This document shows, piece by piece, positions 16,300-24,730 of a stretch of DNA of 64,000 nucleotides. Source of the stretch: JBBRVW01 sp963784645 (lineage in GTDB: Bacteria; Actinomycetota; Actinomycetes; JACCUZ01); the NCBI GenBank assembly GCA_963784645.1, contig CAWARY010000018.1:209421-273420 (forward strand), in the 5' to 3' direction. The first letter of the stretch is position 1, and each line of letters opens with the position of its first letter. The notes under the pieces were generated by a model. That model was not told where the DNA came from. It did no database searches and worked only from the letters and a program-made list of their open reading frames with translations. Made by a program: the position numbers and the translations under genes.

Positions 16300-17496
16300 G
16301 TGCCAGCCGAGACGCTGCCCGCCCTCGTCGAGCCCGCTGACGAGCTCACGATCGAGGAAGTGCGCCGCTACTCCCGCCACCTGATCATCCCCGACGTCGG
16401 CATGACCGGCCAGAAGCGCCTGAAGAACGCCAAGGTGCTCGTCGTCGGTGCCGGCGGCCTCGGCTCGCCCGCCCTGCTCTACCTCGCCGCGGCCGGCGTG
16501 GGCACCCTCGGCATCGTGGACTTCGACGTGGTCGACGAGTCGAACCTCCAGCGTCAGATCATCCACGGGCAGTCCGACATCGGGAAGTCCAAGGCGCAGT
16601 CGGCCAAGGAGTCGATCCAGGAGGCGAACCCGTTCGTCGAGGTCGTGCTGCACGAGGAGCGGCTCGACTCGACCAACGTCTTCGACGTGTTCCGGCCCTA
16701 CGACCTCATCGTCGACGGTACCGACAACTTCGCCACCCGCTACCTCGTCAACGACGCGGCGGTGCTGCTCGGGAAGCCCTACGTCTGGGGCTCGATCTAC
16801 CGCTTCGACGGCCAGGCGTCGGTCTTCTGGGCTGAGCACGGCCCCTGCTACCGCTGCCTCTACCCGGAGCCCCCGCCGCCCGGCATGGTGCCGTCGTGCG
16901 CCGAGGGTGGCGTGCTCGGCGTGCTGTGCGCGTCGATCGGCTCGATCCAGGTCAACGAGGCCATCAAGCTGCTCGCCGGCATCGGCGACCCGCTGGTCGG
17001 CCGGTTGATGGTCTACGACGCCCTCGAGATGAGCTACCGCACGGTGAAGGTCCGCAAGGACCCCGAGTGCGTGGTCTGCGGCAAGAACCCGGAGATCACC
17101 CTCGAGACCGGCCTCATCGACTACGAGGCCTTCTGCGGGACCATCAGCGAGGAGGCCGCCGAGGCCGCCAAGGGCTCGACCATCTCGGTGCGCGACCTCA
17201 AGGCGATGATGGACGCGGGCAAGGACTTCTACCTCGTCGACGTCCGCGAGCCGAACGAGTTCGAGATCGTGTCGATCCCCGGCGCGACGCTGATCCCCAA
17301 GGACCGCATCCTCAGCGGCGAGGCCCTCTCCGAGCTGCCGCAGGACAAGCCGGTGGTGCTGCACTGCAAGAGCGGTGCCCGCTCGGCGGAGGCGCTGGCG
17401 GTCCTCAAGGGCGCGGGCTTCTCCGACGCGGTGCACGTCGGTGGCGGGGTCGTGGCCTGGGCCAACCAGATCGACCCCAGCCTCCCGACGTACTGA
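16300..17496 (+). CDS. moeZ: molybdopterin-synthase adenylyltransferase/sulfurtransferase MoeZ
   Basis: 398-aa fusion of an E1-like adenylyltransferase and a rhodanese. The ATP loop is VGAGGLGSP (residues 49-57); structural zinc cysteines are Cys183/Cys186 and Cys257/Cys260; Cys200 lies in the PSCAEGGVLG loop. The C-terminal rhodanese domain has its sulfur-carrying Cys356 in HCKSGARS. MoeZ activates small sulfur-carrier proteins for molybdopterin, thiamine and cysteine synthesis. GGAGG at 16286-16290 places the GTG start. The next gene begins in its stop codon. Confidence 0.92.
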   Translation: MPAETLPALVEPADELTIEEVRRYSRHLIIPDVGMTGQKRLKNAKVLVVGAGGLGSPALLYLAAAGVGTLGIVDFDVVDESNLQRQIIHGQSDIGKSKAQSAKESIQEANPFVEVVLHEERLDSTNVFDVFRPYDLIVDGTDNFATRYLVNDAAVLLGKPYVWGSIYRFDGQASVFWAEHGPCYRCLYPEPPPPGMVPSCAEGGVLGVLCASIGSIQVNEAIKLLAGIGDPLVGRLMVYDALEMSYRTVKVRKDPECVVCGKNPEITLETGLIDYEAFCGTISEEAAEAAKGSTISVRDLKAMMDAGKDFYLVDVREPNEFEIVSIPGATLIPKDRILSGEALSELPQDKPVVLHCKSGARSAEALAVLKGAGFSDAVHVGGGVVAWANQIDPSLPTY

Positions 17497-17840
17497 TGGC
17501 AGCCGGCCCGCTCGAGCGTCAGGACGACGACGACGTCGCCGTCCGCGACAACCCGGCGGCGCACCGGTTCGAGATCTGGCTGGGCGACGACCTGGCCGGC
17601 TTCCTCGCCTACCGCGAGCTCGACGCCGGCGCGATCGCCGTCGACCACACCGAGGTCGGTCCGCCGTTCGCGCACCGCGGGCTGGCCGGCCGGCTGGTCG
17701 AGGCCGCGCTCGACGAGATCCGCTCGCGCGGCGGGTCGGTGCTGCCGTACTGCCCGTACGCGCGGTCCTGGCTCGCCGAGAACCCGGCGTACCTCGACCT
17801 GGTGCCGGCCGGCCAGCGCGAGCGCTTCGGCCTCGGCTGA
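17496..17840 (+). CDS. GNAT-family N-acetyltransferase, YjdJ-like
   Basis: 114-aa small acetyltransferase-like protein. The segment HTEVGPPFAHRGLAGRLVEAALDEIRSR gives strand 4 and the acetyl-CoA pyrophosphate loop (here HRGLAGRL), and LPYCPYARSWL is the conserved end of this minimal GNAT subgroup. Its ATG overlaps the last base of the moeZ stop codon (TGATG), so translation is coupled. The acceptor molecule is unknown. Confidence 0.85.
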   Translation: MAAGPLERQDDDDVAVRDNPAAHRFEIWLGDDLAGFLAYRELDAGAIAVDHTEVGPPFAHRGLAGRLVEAALDEIRSRGGSVLPYCPYARSWLAENPAYLDLVPAGQRERFGLG

Positions 17841-17914
17841 CGCCACCGTCCTGTCTCGGAGGGCGACGGCGGGCCGGCCGCACCGCTGTGGGCGCCGGCG
17901 AGCATCATCGGAGG

Positions 17915-18715
17915 ATGAGGACCTCGACCGTCCGGCTCACGGACGGGACGAGGCTGCCGTACGTCGAGTCGGGCAGCCGATCGGGCGTGCCGGTCGTCCT
18001 GCTGCATGCGGTCGGCGAGTCCTGGCGGTCCTGGAGCCGGTTGCTCGGCTGCCTCCCGGCCGACCTGCGTGCTCTGGCCATGACCCAGCGCGGCCACGGC
18101 GACGCGGACAAGCCGGCGCAGGGCTACCGGCTCGGCGAGGCCGCCGCCGACGTGGTCGGTGTCCTGGACGCTGTCGGCATCGACCGCGCCGTGATCGCGG
18201 GTACGTCCAGCGGCGGCCTGGTCGCGCAACAGGTCGCGGCCGACCGGCCCGACCGGGTGACCGCCCTGCTTCTCGTCGGGTCGCCGCACAGCCTTCGGGG
18301 AGTCCCCGCGCCGGCGTGGGTCCGCGGCGCCGACGCCCTGACCGACCCCGTCCCGAGGTCCTTCGCCCGGGCATCGGTCGAGTCGTTCGCGGTGGGGCGC
18401 ATCCTGCCGCCGGACTTCGTCGAGCAGATGGTGGAGGACGCCGCCCGGTTGCCGGCGGGGGTCTGGCGGGCCGTCGTGACCGAGCTGCTCGAGGCCGAGC
18501 CACCGAGCGAGACGGGGAGGGTCGCGGTGCCGACCGTCGTGCTCTGGGGCGACCGGGACGAGGTGCTCCCGCGGGCGGACCAGGAGCGGATGGTGGCGTC
18601 CATCCCGGGGGCGGAGCTGCGCGTGTACGAGGGCACCGGGCACCTCGTGCTGTGGGAGCAGCCGGAGCGGGTGGCGGCGGATCTCGTCGCGCTGGTCCGC
18701 GGGCTGAGCGGGTGA
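17915..18715 (+). CDS. alpha/beta-fold hydrolase (LipV-like position)
   Basis: 266-aa hydrolase with LLHAVGESW as oxyanion segment, the nucleophile elbow GTSSGG, an acid in WGDRDEVLP and the histidine in GTGHLVLWEQP. It is a soluble esterase/lipase-type protein. It sits just before the alkyltransferase-like gene, the same pairing as lipV and Rv3204 in mycobacteria. GGAGG touches the ATG at 17915 directly, which is closer than usual, so a leaderless or alternative start is possible. Confidence 0.82.
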   Translation: MRTSTVRLTDGTRLPYVESGSRSGVPVVLLHAVGESWRSWSRLLGCLPADLRALAMTQRGHGDADKPAQGYRLGEAAADVVGVLDAVGIDRAVIAGTSSGGLVAQQVAADRPDRVTALLLVGSPHSLRGVPAPAWVRGADALTDPVPRSFARASVESFAVGRILPPDFVEQMVEDAARLPAGVWRAVVTELLEAEPPSETGRVAVPTVVLWGDRDEVLPRADQERMVASIPGAELRVYEGTGHLVLWEQPERVAADLVALVRGLSG

Positions 18716-18719
18716 GCGG

Positions 18720-19052
18720 GTGACCCGCGACGGCCGGGACGATGCGTCACCGATGGCCGACCTGCCGTACGACGAGCGGGTGCTCCAGGTGGTCTCCCTC
18801 ATCCCGCCCGGACGGGTCATGTCGTACGGCGACGTCGCGGAGTACCTCGGAGCCGGCGGCCCGCGCCAGGTCGGCCGGGCGATGTCGCGCAGCGCCGGGG
18901 ACGTGCCGTGGTGGCGGGTCCTGCACGCCGACGGGTCGCCACCGCCGGGCAAGGAGGCCGAGTGCCTGGCGCACCACCGCGCCGAGGCGACCCCGCTGCG
19001 TCCCGACGGCACCCGGGTCGACCTGCGCCTGGCCCGCTGGGACGGCACCTGA
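18720..19052 (+). CDS. alkyltransferase-like protein (ATL, MGMT family)
   Basis: 110-aa homologue of the O6-alkylguanine-DNA methyltransferase C-terminal domain. The helix-turn-helix region (PPGRVMSYGDVAEYLG...RQVGRAM) is kept, but the acceptor cysteine motif PCHRV reads PWWRV. ATL proteins with tryptophan there cannot accept alkyl groups; they bind O6-alkylguanine and flag it for nucleotide excision repair. The GTG start was taken; an ATG twelve codons downstream is also possible. It follows the hydrolase gene by four bases. Confidence 0.88.
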   Translation: MTRDGRDDASPMADLPYDERVLQVVSLIPPGRVMSYGDVAEYLGAGGPRQVGRAMSRSAGDVPWWRVLHADGSPPPGKEAECLAHHRAEATPLRPDGTRVDLRLARWDGT

Positions 19053-19067
19053 CCCATACCCCCGCCC

Positions 19068-19139
19068 CTCGTTTGCGACCTGAGTCCCCGACACGCCGGG
19101 CGACGCCCCGGCGTGTCGGGGAACGAGGTCGCAAACGAG
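19068..19139. repeat. palindromic repeat element, copy 2
   Basis: A 72-bp nested palindrome. The outer arms CTCGTTTGCGACCT and AGGTCGCAAACGAG match perfectly over 14 bp. The inner stem CCCCGACACGCCGGG/CCCGGCGTGTCGGGG is perfect over 15 bp with a CGACGC loop. Copy 1 is at 15410-15477. Here it lies between two convergent genes and could act as a bidirectional terminator. Confidence 0.88.
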
Positions 19140-19180
19140 CGAAATTGGGGCGACGGCGGGTGAGCAGCGGACCGTCGGGC

Positions 19181-21139
19181 CTACGCCCAGCCGCGGGCGC
19201 GGAGGTAGGACTGCGGGTCGGCGGGCCGGCCGAGGAACGCCTCGACCAGGTCGTCGCCGTCGCGTGAGCCGCCCGGCTCCAGCACCGACGTGCGGAACGC
19301 CCGGCCGACCTCGGGGTCGAGGATCCCCTCCCGCTCGAACCGGCCGACCATGTCGTCGCCGATCACCTCGGCCCACAGGTAGCCGTAGTAGCCGGCGTCG
19401 TAGCCGCCGAAGAGGTGGCCGAAGGACCCGAGGAAGAAGGTGCCGTCGAGGTACGGCAACTGCAGGACGACCTCCGCGAGGCGGGTGGCCTCGTCGAGGT
19501 CGACCTCCTCGGTCGCCTCGTGCAGGGCGAGGTCGAGACGACTCAGGGACAGGCCGCGGGCCGTGCGGCCGAGCGCGCCGGCGAACCGGGCGTGGGTGAG
19601 CCGCTCGACCACGTCGGGGTCCAGCGGTGCGCCGGTGCTCCAGTGCCGCGCGATGCCGGTGATCACCGACGGCTCCCACGCCCACCGCTCCATCAGCTGG
19701 CTCGGTGCCTCGACGAAGTCGCCCTCCGTCGTGGTGCCGGCGAACGCGGAGTAGCGGCCCGTGAAGACGTTCTGGTGGATGACGTGGCCCAGCTCGTGGA
19801 ACAGCGTCTCCATCTCGTCGTGGCGCAGCAGGGCCGGCCGCCCGTCGCGCGGCGGCGAGAAGTTCGTGACCAGCGCGGTGAGCCCGGGGATCCGGCTGCC
19901 GTCCGGCGCGCGTCGCGGCCGCACCAGGTCGAACGCCGCGGCGTGGCTGAACTTCCCCTCGCGCGGGAACAGGTCCAGGTACACCCGGCCGAGCAGGGTC
20001 CCGTCGGCGTCCCGGATCTCGCGCAGCGTGACGTCCTCGTGCCACGAGGTCGCGGCGTCCTCGGCCGGTGCCTCGGGGAACGTCAGTCCGAGCAGGCGCC
20101 CGATCAGCTCGAACATCGTCGCCAGCACCGCGTCGACGGGGAAGTACTCCGCCAGCACCGCCGGGTCGATCCCGAGGCGGCGCTCCGACCGGATCCGGCG
20201 CGTGTACTCGAGGTCCCACTGCTCGAGGCGTACGTCGGTGGGCCCACCGTCCTCGACGAGCAGGTCGCGCAGCTCGGCGTTCTCCGCGGCGACCGGGCCG
20301 TCGAGCGCGGCGGTGAGCTCGTCGAGCAGCCCTCGAGCCCGCTCGGGGCTGCCGGCCATCCGCACCTCGGTGGCGTAGTGCGCCCACGACGGGTAGCCGA
20401 GCAGCGCGGCCAGCTCGCGGCGGACGGCAAGACCCTCCGCCACCAGCGGCCGGTTGGCCGCCGCGCCTCGGTCGCGCGACCGGCGGAGCAGCCGCTCCCG
20501 CAGGTCGCGGCGCCGGCCCTGGGCGAGGAACGGCCGCAGCTCCGGGTAGTCGAGCGACACGGCGTACGTGCCCGGCGCCGACCCGGCGCGCAGGCCGTCG
20601 ACGTAGGTGTCGGGCAGGCCGTCGAGCTCCTCCCGGGTCAGCTCGAGCCCCTCGGTGTCCTCGGCGATGTTGACGTCGAACACCGCCTCGACGGCCGACA
20701 GCCGGTCGTGCAGCTCGCGCGCCCGGGCGCGGTCGGCCGCGGGCAGCGCGTGCCCGCTGCGGCGCAGGTCTCGTGTCCAGCGCGCCACCAGCCGCGCGTC
20801 CTCCGGGTCGCCCGGCACAGCCTCCGCCCCGCGGCCGAGGACGACGGCCGCGACGTCGTCGCGCAGCGGCAGGCCCGCGCGCCACGCGGACAGCTCGGCG
20901 AACGCCTTCTGCCCGGCGTCGCGCACCGCCGCGTCGGGGTGCACCCAGCCGACGAACGCCGCCCGCCCCACGAGGTCGTCTGCCGTGCCGCAGATGCCGT
21001 CGAGCACCTGCACCACCTCGAGCAGGGTGCCCGGCGGCGACGCGGTCAGGGAGCCGACCCGGCCGTCGAGGTCGGTGCGGCCGTCGGCGAGGTCGCGGTC
21101 GACCTCCGTGGCGGTCACGGTCCGGTAGTCGTGCAGCAC
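19181..21139 (-). CDS. M3-family zinc oligopeptidase
   Basis: 652-aa cytoplasmic thimet-oligopeptidase-type metallopeptidase. The zinc motif HELGH is at residues 448-452, with the third ligand glutamate near 477 in GDFVEAPSQLMERW. The GGYDAGYYGYLWAEV segment that shapes the substrate cleft is near 578-592. Such enzymes cut short peptides left by other proteases. The GTG start at 21139 is supported by GAGGAG seven bases upstream. It is divergent from the M16 pair, so this stretch is a cluster of peptide-processing genes. Confidence 0.88.
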   Translation of the reverse strand: MLHDYRTVTATEVDRDLADGRTDLDGRVGSLTASPPGTLLEVVQVLDGICGTADDLVGRAAFVGWVHPDAAVRDAGQKAFAELSAWRAGLPLRDDVAAVVLGRGAEAVPGDPEDARLVARWTRDLRRSGHALPAADRARARELHDRLSAVEAVFDVNIAEDTEGLELTREELDGLPDTYVDGLRAGSAPGTYAVSLDYPELRPFLAQGRRRDLRERLLRRSRDRGAAANRPLVAEGLAVRRELAALLGYPSWAHYATEVRMAGSPERARGLLDELTAALDGPVAAENAELRDLLVEDGGPTDVRLEQWDLEYTRRIRSERRLGIDPAVLAEYFPVDAVLATMFELIGRLLGLTFPEAPAEDAATSWHEDVTLREIRDADGTLLGRVYLDLFPREGKFSHAAAFDLVRPRRAPDGSRIPGLTALVTNFSPPRDGRPALLRHDEMETLFHELGHVIHQNVFTGRYSAFAGTTTEGDFVEAPSQLMERWAWEPSVITGIARHWSTGAPLDPDVVERLTHARFAGALGRTARGLSLSRLDLALHEATEEVDLDEATRLAEVVLQLPYLDGTFFLGSFGHLFGGYDAGYYGYLWAEVIGDDMVGRFEREGILDPEVGRAFRTSVLEPGGSRDGDDLVEAFLGRPADPQSYLRARGWA

Positions 21140-21254
21140 CTGTGCTCTCCTCGTCCGCTGTGGATCGACCTCCGACACTACGACCCGCCGCGCGGCCCGG
21201 CGCGCCGACCGTGCGCCCGGTGCGGAGCCGCAGCGGCGGGGTACGGTCGCCCGC

Positions 21255-22559
21255 ATGGCTCCGACCCCCGCTGCTCCCGCGACGACCTACGCCGTGGAGC
21301 GCACCAGGCTCCGCAACGGACTCCGCGTCGTGCTGGCCCCCGACCGCTCGGCCCCGGTCGTGGCGGTGGCCGTGTACTACGACGTCGGCATCAGGTCGGA
21401 GCCGGCAGGGCGCACCGGCTTCGCGCACCTCTTCGAGCACCTGATGTTCCAGGGGTCGGCGTCGCTGCAGAAGATGGACCACGTCAAGTACGTGCAGTCC
21501 TCCGGTGGCACCCTCAACGGCTCGACCCGGCTCGACTACACGAACTACTTCGAGGCGCTGCCGTCGAACGCGCTCGAGCGGGCGCTGTTCCTCGAGGCCG
21601 ACCGGATGCGTTCACCCGCGGTCACCGAGGAGAACCTGGCCAACCAGCTCGCGGTGGTCAAGGAGGAGATCCGGGTCAACGTCATGAACCAGCCGTACGG
21701 CGGGTTCCCGTGGCTGACGCTGCCTCCGGTGCTGTTCGAGACGTTCCCCAACGCTCACAACGGCTATGGCGGCTTCGAGGATCTCGAGAGCGCGACGGTC
21801 GACGACGCCCGTGACTTCTTCGACACCTACTACGCGCCGGGCAACGCGGTGCTCTGCCTCGGCGGCGACTTCGACCCCGACAAGGCACTGGAGATGGTGC
21901 GCACGCACTTCGGCGACGTGCCGCGCCGGACCGTGCCCGAACGACCCGACTTCGACGAGCCCGCCCCCACGTCCGAGCGGCGCGAGGAGCAGGTCGACGC
22001 CCAGGCTCCGGCTCCCGCGGTGGCGCTCGGCTGGCGGGTGCCCGACCCCGACGACCTCGACGCCTACCTCCCGTACGTCGTGCTCACGTCCGTGCTGGCG
22101 ACCGGCGACGCGTCGCGGCTGCGGCGCCGGCTCGTGCAGGACGACCGGCTCGCCACCGACGTCGGCGCGCACGTGTCGTTCATGGAGGACGCGTTCGACG
22201 TGCGCAACCCCACCGCCCTCCTCGTCGAGGCGCACCACTCCGAGGACGTGACGACCGACGCTGTCGTCGAGGCCGTCGACGAGGAGCTCGACCGGGTCGC
22301 CACCGACGGGGTCCCGTCCGACGAGCTCGAGCGGGTGCAGGCCCGGCTCTCGTCGGCCCTGCTGCAGGGCTCCGACCACGTGATGTCCAGGACGCTCGCC
22401 ATGGCGTCGTACGAGCAGCAGCGCGGACGCGCCGAGCTCGTGGGGGAGATGCCGGCACTGCTCGGCGCGGTCACCGGCGAGCAGGTCGCGGCGGCTGCCG
22501 CGTCGCTGCGGCCCGACGCCCGCGCCCGGCTCGACCTCGTCGCCGGAGCTGCACGGTGA
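21255..22559 (+). CDS. M16-family zinc peptidase, catalytic subunit
   Basis: 434-aa pitrilysin-family protease. The inverted zinc motif HLFEH is at residues 58-62 and the distal glutamate ligand lies in VVKEEIRVN about 75 residues on. It is half-size, as in two-component M16B peptidases, where a second subunit supplies the substrate-binding Arg/Tyr pair. The next gene overlaps by GTGA and encodes exactly such a partner. No signal peptide is visible, so it is probably cytoplasmic. Confidence 0.9.
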   Translation: MAPTPAAPATTYAVERTRLRNGLRVVLAPDRSAPVVAVAVYYDVGIRSEPAGRTGFAHLFEHLMFQGSASLQKMDHVKYVQSSGGTLNGSTRLDYTNYFEALPSNALERALFLEADRMRSPAVTEENLANQLAVVKEEIRVNVMNQPYGGFPWLTLPPVLFETFPNAHNGYGGFEDLESATVDDARDFFDTYYAPGNAVLCLGGDFDPDKALEMVRTHFGDVPRRTVPERPDFDEPAPTSERREEQVDAQAPAPAVALGWRVPDPDDLDAYLPYVVLTSVLATGDASRLRRRLVQDDRLATDVGAHVSFMEDAFDVRNPTALLVEAHHSEDVTTDAVVEAVDEELDRVATDGVPSDELERVQARLSSALLQGSDHVMSRTLAMASYEQQRGRAELVGEMPALLGAVTGEQVAAAAASLRPDARARLDLVAGAAR

Positions 22560-23896
22560 GCCGGCGCAAAGCGTTCACGCCGCGACCGGTCCCCGCGCTC
22601 GCGCGTCCCCGCAAGGCCAAGCTGCCAACGGTCGCCGAGCGGGTGCTGCCGTCCGGCCTCCGCGTCGTCGCGGTCCGCCGGCCCAGCGTGCCGGTGGTCC
22701 AGGTCCGCCTGCGCGTCCCCTCGGCCGTCCGCAAGGGCGCCGACCTCGCGAAGGCGGCGATGCTGGAGCGCACGATGCTCCTCGGGACCGCCGAGCGGTC
22801 GCAGGGCGAGCTCGCCGAGGCGCTCCAGCGCATCGGTGGCTCCTTGCGGGTCAGCGGCGACGCCGACCGGCTGGTGGTCGCCGGCGAGTCGCTGCGCACC
22901 GGTCTCAAGGACCTCCTCGCGCTGCTCGCCGAGGTCGTCACGTCGGCCCGCTATCCCGCCCAGCAGGTCGAGGGCGAGTCGCACCGGCTCGCCGACCAGC
23001 TCCGCCGGGCCATGTCCCAACCGGGTGTCATCGCCGACGAGGCATGGCTGCACCAGATGTACGGCGACCACGTCTACGGCAGCGAGTACCCCAGCGCCGA
23101 CGCGGTGCTGGGGGTGTCTGCCGCGTCGTTGCGCGCCGCGCACACACGTCGGATGCAGCCGACCGGGAGCCTGCTGGTTCTCGTCGGCGACCTCACCCCG
23201 GCGCGTGCGCTGGACCAGGTCGCCGCCGCGCTGGCGGGCTGGGACGGCGAGGGCGTACCGACGAGGGTGCCGAGGGTGCCCGCCCCCGTGCCAGGTCCGC
23301 TGCAGCTCGTGGACCGGCCCGGCGCGGTCCAGTCGAACCTGCGCATCGGCGGCGACGCGGTCGCCCGCACCGACCCGTCGTACGCCGCGGCCGAGCTGGC
23401 CAACGCGCTGTTCGGCGGCTACTTCTCGTCGCGGCTCACGATGAACATCCGCGAGGACAAGGGCTACACCTACAGCCCCCGGAGCTCGCTGCGGCACGGC
23501 GGTGCCGCCTCGTGCTTCCTGACCGCCGCCGACGTCGCCACCGAGGTCACGGCGCCGGCGATGGTGGAGGTCGGGTACGAGCTGGGCCGGATGGTCAGCC
23601 TGCCGCCGAGTGCCGAGGAGGTCGCCGCGACCGCGCAGTACCTGGTCGGCACCCTGGCGCTGTCGACGGCGACGCAGGCGGGCCTGGCCGGCACCCTCGC
23701 GGTGCTGCTGGCCGACGGGCTCGACGTCACCTGGCTGCGGGACCACCCCGAGGCGCTGCTCGCCGTCACACCGGCCGAGGTGCACGAGGTCTCCCAGCGG
23801 CTGCTCTCGCCGTCGCGGCTCGTGGCCACCGTCGTCGGTGACGCCGACCGGGTCGCCGAGCCGTTGTCGGCCTTGTACGACGTCGTCCGCGGCTGA
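22556..23896 (+). CDS. M16-family non-catalytic partner subunit
   Basis: 446-aa M16 homologue in which the HxxEH zinc motif is absent (the aligned place reads AKAAMLERTML), so it cannot cleave alone. The C-terminal R-Y motif NIREDKGYTY, which binds substrate in active M16B heterodimers, is intact. It starts inside the stop codon of the catalytic subunit gene, consistent with equal expression of two subunits. Confidence 0.88.
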   Translation: MSRRKAFTPRPVPALARPRKAKLPTVAERVLPSGLRVVAVRRPSVPVVQVRLRVPSAVRKGADLAKAAMLERTMLLGTAERSQGELAEALQRIGGSLRVSGDADRLVVAGESLRTGLKDLLALLAEVVTSARYPAQQVEGESHRLADQLRRAMSQPGVIADEAWLHQMYGDHVYGSEYPSADAVLGVSAASLRAAHTRRMQPTGSLLVLVGDLTPARALDQVAAALAGWDGEGVPTRVPRVPAPVPGPLQLVDRPGAVQSNLRIGGDAVARTDPSYAAAELANALFGGYFSSRLTMNIREDKGYTYSPRSSLRHGGAASCFLTAADVATEVTAPAMVEVGYELGRMVSLPPSAEEVAATAQYLVGTLALSTATQAGLAGTLAVLLADGLDVTWLRDHPEALLAVTPAEVHEVSQRLLSPSRLVATVVGDADRVAEPLSALYDVVRG

Positions 23897-23902
23897 CCGG
23901 GG

Positions 23903-24469
23903 TCAGCCCACCACGCGGTGGTGCAGGTGCACGACGCCGCCGGTGAAGCGGTGCTCGTCGACCAGCTCGAGGTCGAGCCGCACGCCGTCGGGCAGTGCCC
24001 GGGTGCCCCCGCCGACCAGCACCGGCACCACGAGCAGGTGGCAGTCGTGCACCAGTCCGGCGCGGAAGGCGGCGGCCGCGAGCCCCGGGCCGCCCACCGA
24101 CACGTCGCGATCGGAGCCGTCGACGAGGGCGCGGACCGCCGCCGGGTCGAACGACCGCTCCAGGCGGGTGCGCACGGTGCTCACCGCGTCGAGGGTCGTC
24201 GAGTAGACGACCTTGTCCGCCGACTGCCAGACCCGGCCGTAGTCCTGCACCACCGGCTCGTCGCCGATCTGGTCGGGATGCTCCCAGGCCGACATCACCT
24301 CGTACATGCGGCGCCCGTAGAGATAGGTGCCGACCCCGCGCTCGAGGTCGTTGACGAAGGCGTGCACCTCCTCGTCCGGGGCGGCCCAGTCGAAGGTGCC
24401 GCTCGCGTCCGCGACGTACCCGTCGAGCGACGCGATCGCCGAGTACACCAGCCGGGCCGTGCCTGCCAT
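23903..24469 (-). CDS. dihydrofolate reductase/RibD C-terminal domain protein
   Basis: 188-aa reductase-like protein of the RibD C-terminal/DHFR fold common in actinobacteria. It begins LVYSAIASLDGYVAD, has YGRRMYEVM in the first half, DRDVSVGGPGLAAAAF as the NADPH-loop glycines, and LLVVPVLVGGGTRALP near the end. These stand-alone proteins are presumed NADPH reductases of unknown substrate. GGGGAGG six bases before the ATG supports the start. The end is six bases from the M16 partner gene (convergent). Confidence 0.85.
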   Translation of the reverse strand: MAGTARLVYSAIASLDGYVADASGTFDWAAPDEEVHAFVNDLERGVGTYLYGRRMYEVMSAWEHPDQIGDEPVVQDYGRVWQSADKVVYSTTLDAVSTVRTRLERSFDPAAVRALVDGSDRDVSVGGPGLAAAAFRAGLVHDCHLLVVPVLVGGGTRALPDGVRLDLELVDEHRFTGGVVHLHHRVVG

Positions 24470-24730
24470 GGCGTGCCTCCCCGTGGACGGATCCTGCCGG
24501 CCATCCTGCCCGGCGGTGCCGACACCCGGGCCTTCCTGTCCGCCGTTGTCGGTGCTCGTCAGAGCGCCAGGACGGGCGAAGGCGGTCGGTGGCACCGCCA
24601 GGTGCGCGGCTGACCCATGCGACGAAATGGGCGCTGCCGCACCAGACACGCCGGTGGCGCGGTGTGTCCGCGCCCAAAGGATCTAGGGGTCAGCCGCGGC
24701 CGGCGGGTCGTGTCCAGGGTGCGTGATGGG
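24470..24730. other. 261-bp divergent intergenic region before adnA
   Basis: This region holds the promoters of the DHFR/RibD-like gene and the adnAB operon. I see no small gene, tRNA or strong hairpin in it, and no sequence that I could name as a LexA- or SOS-type box. Confidence 0.4.
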
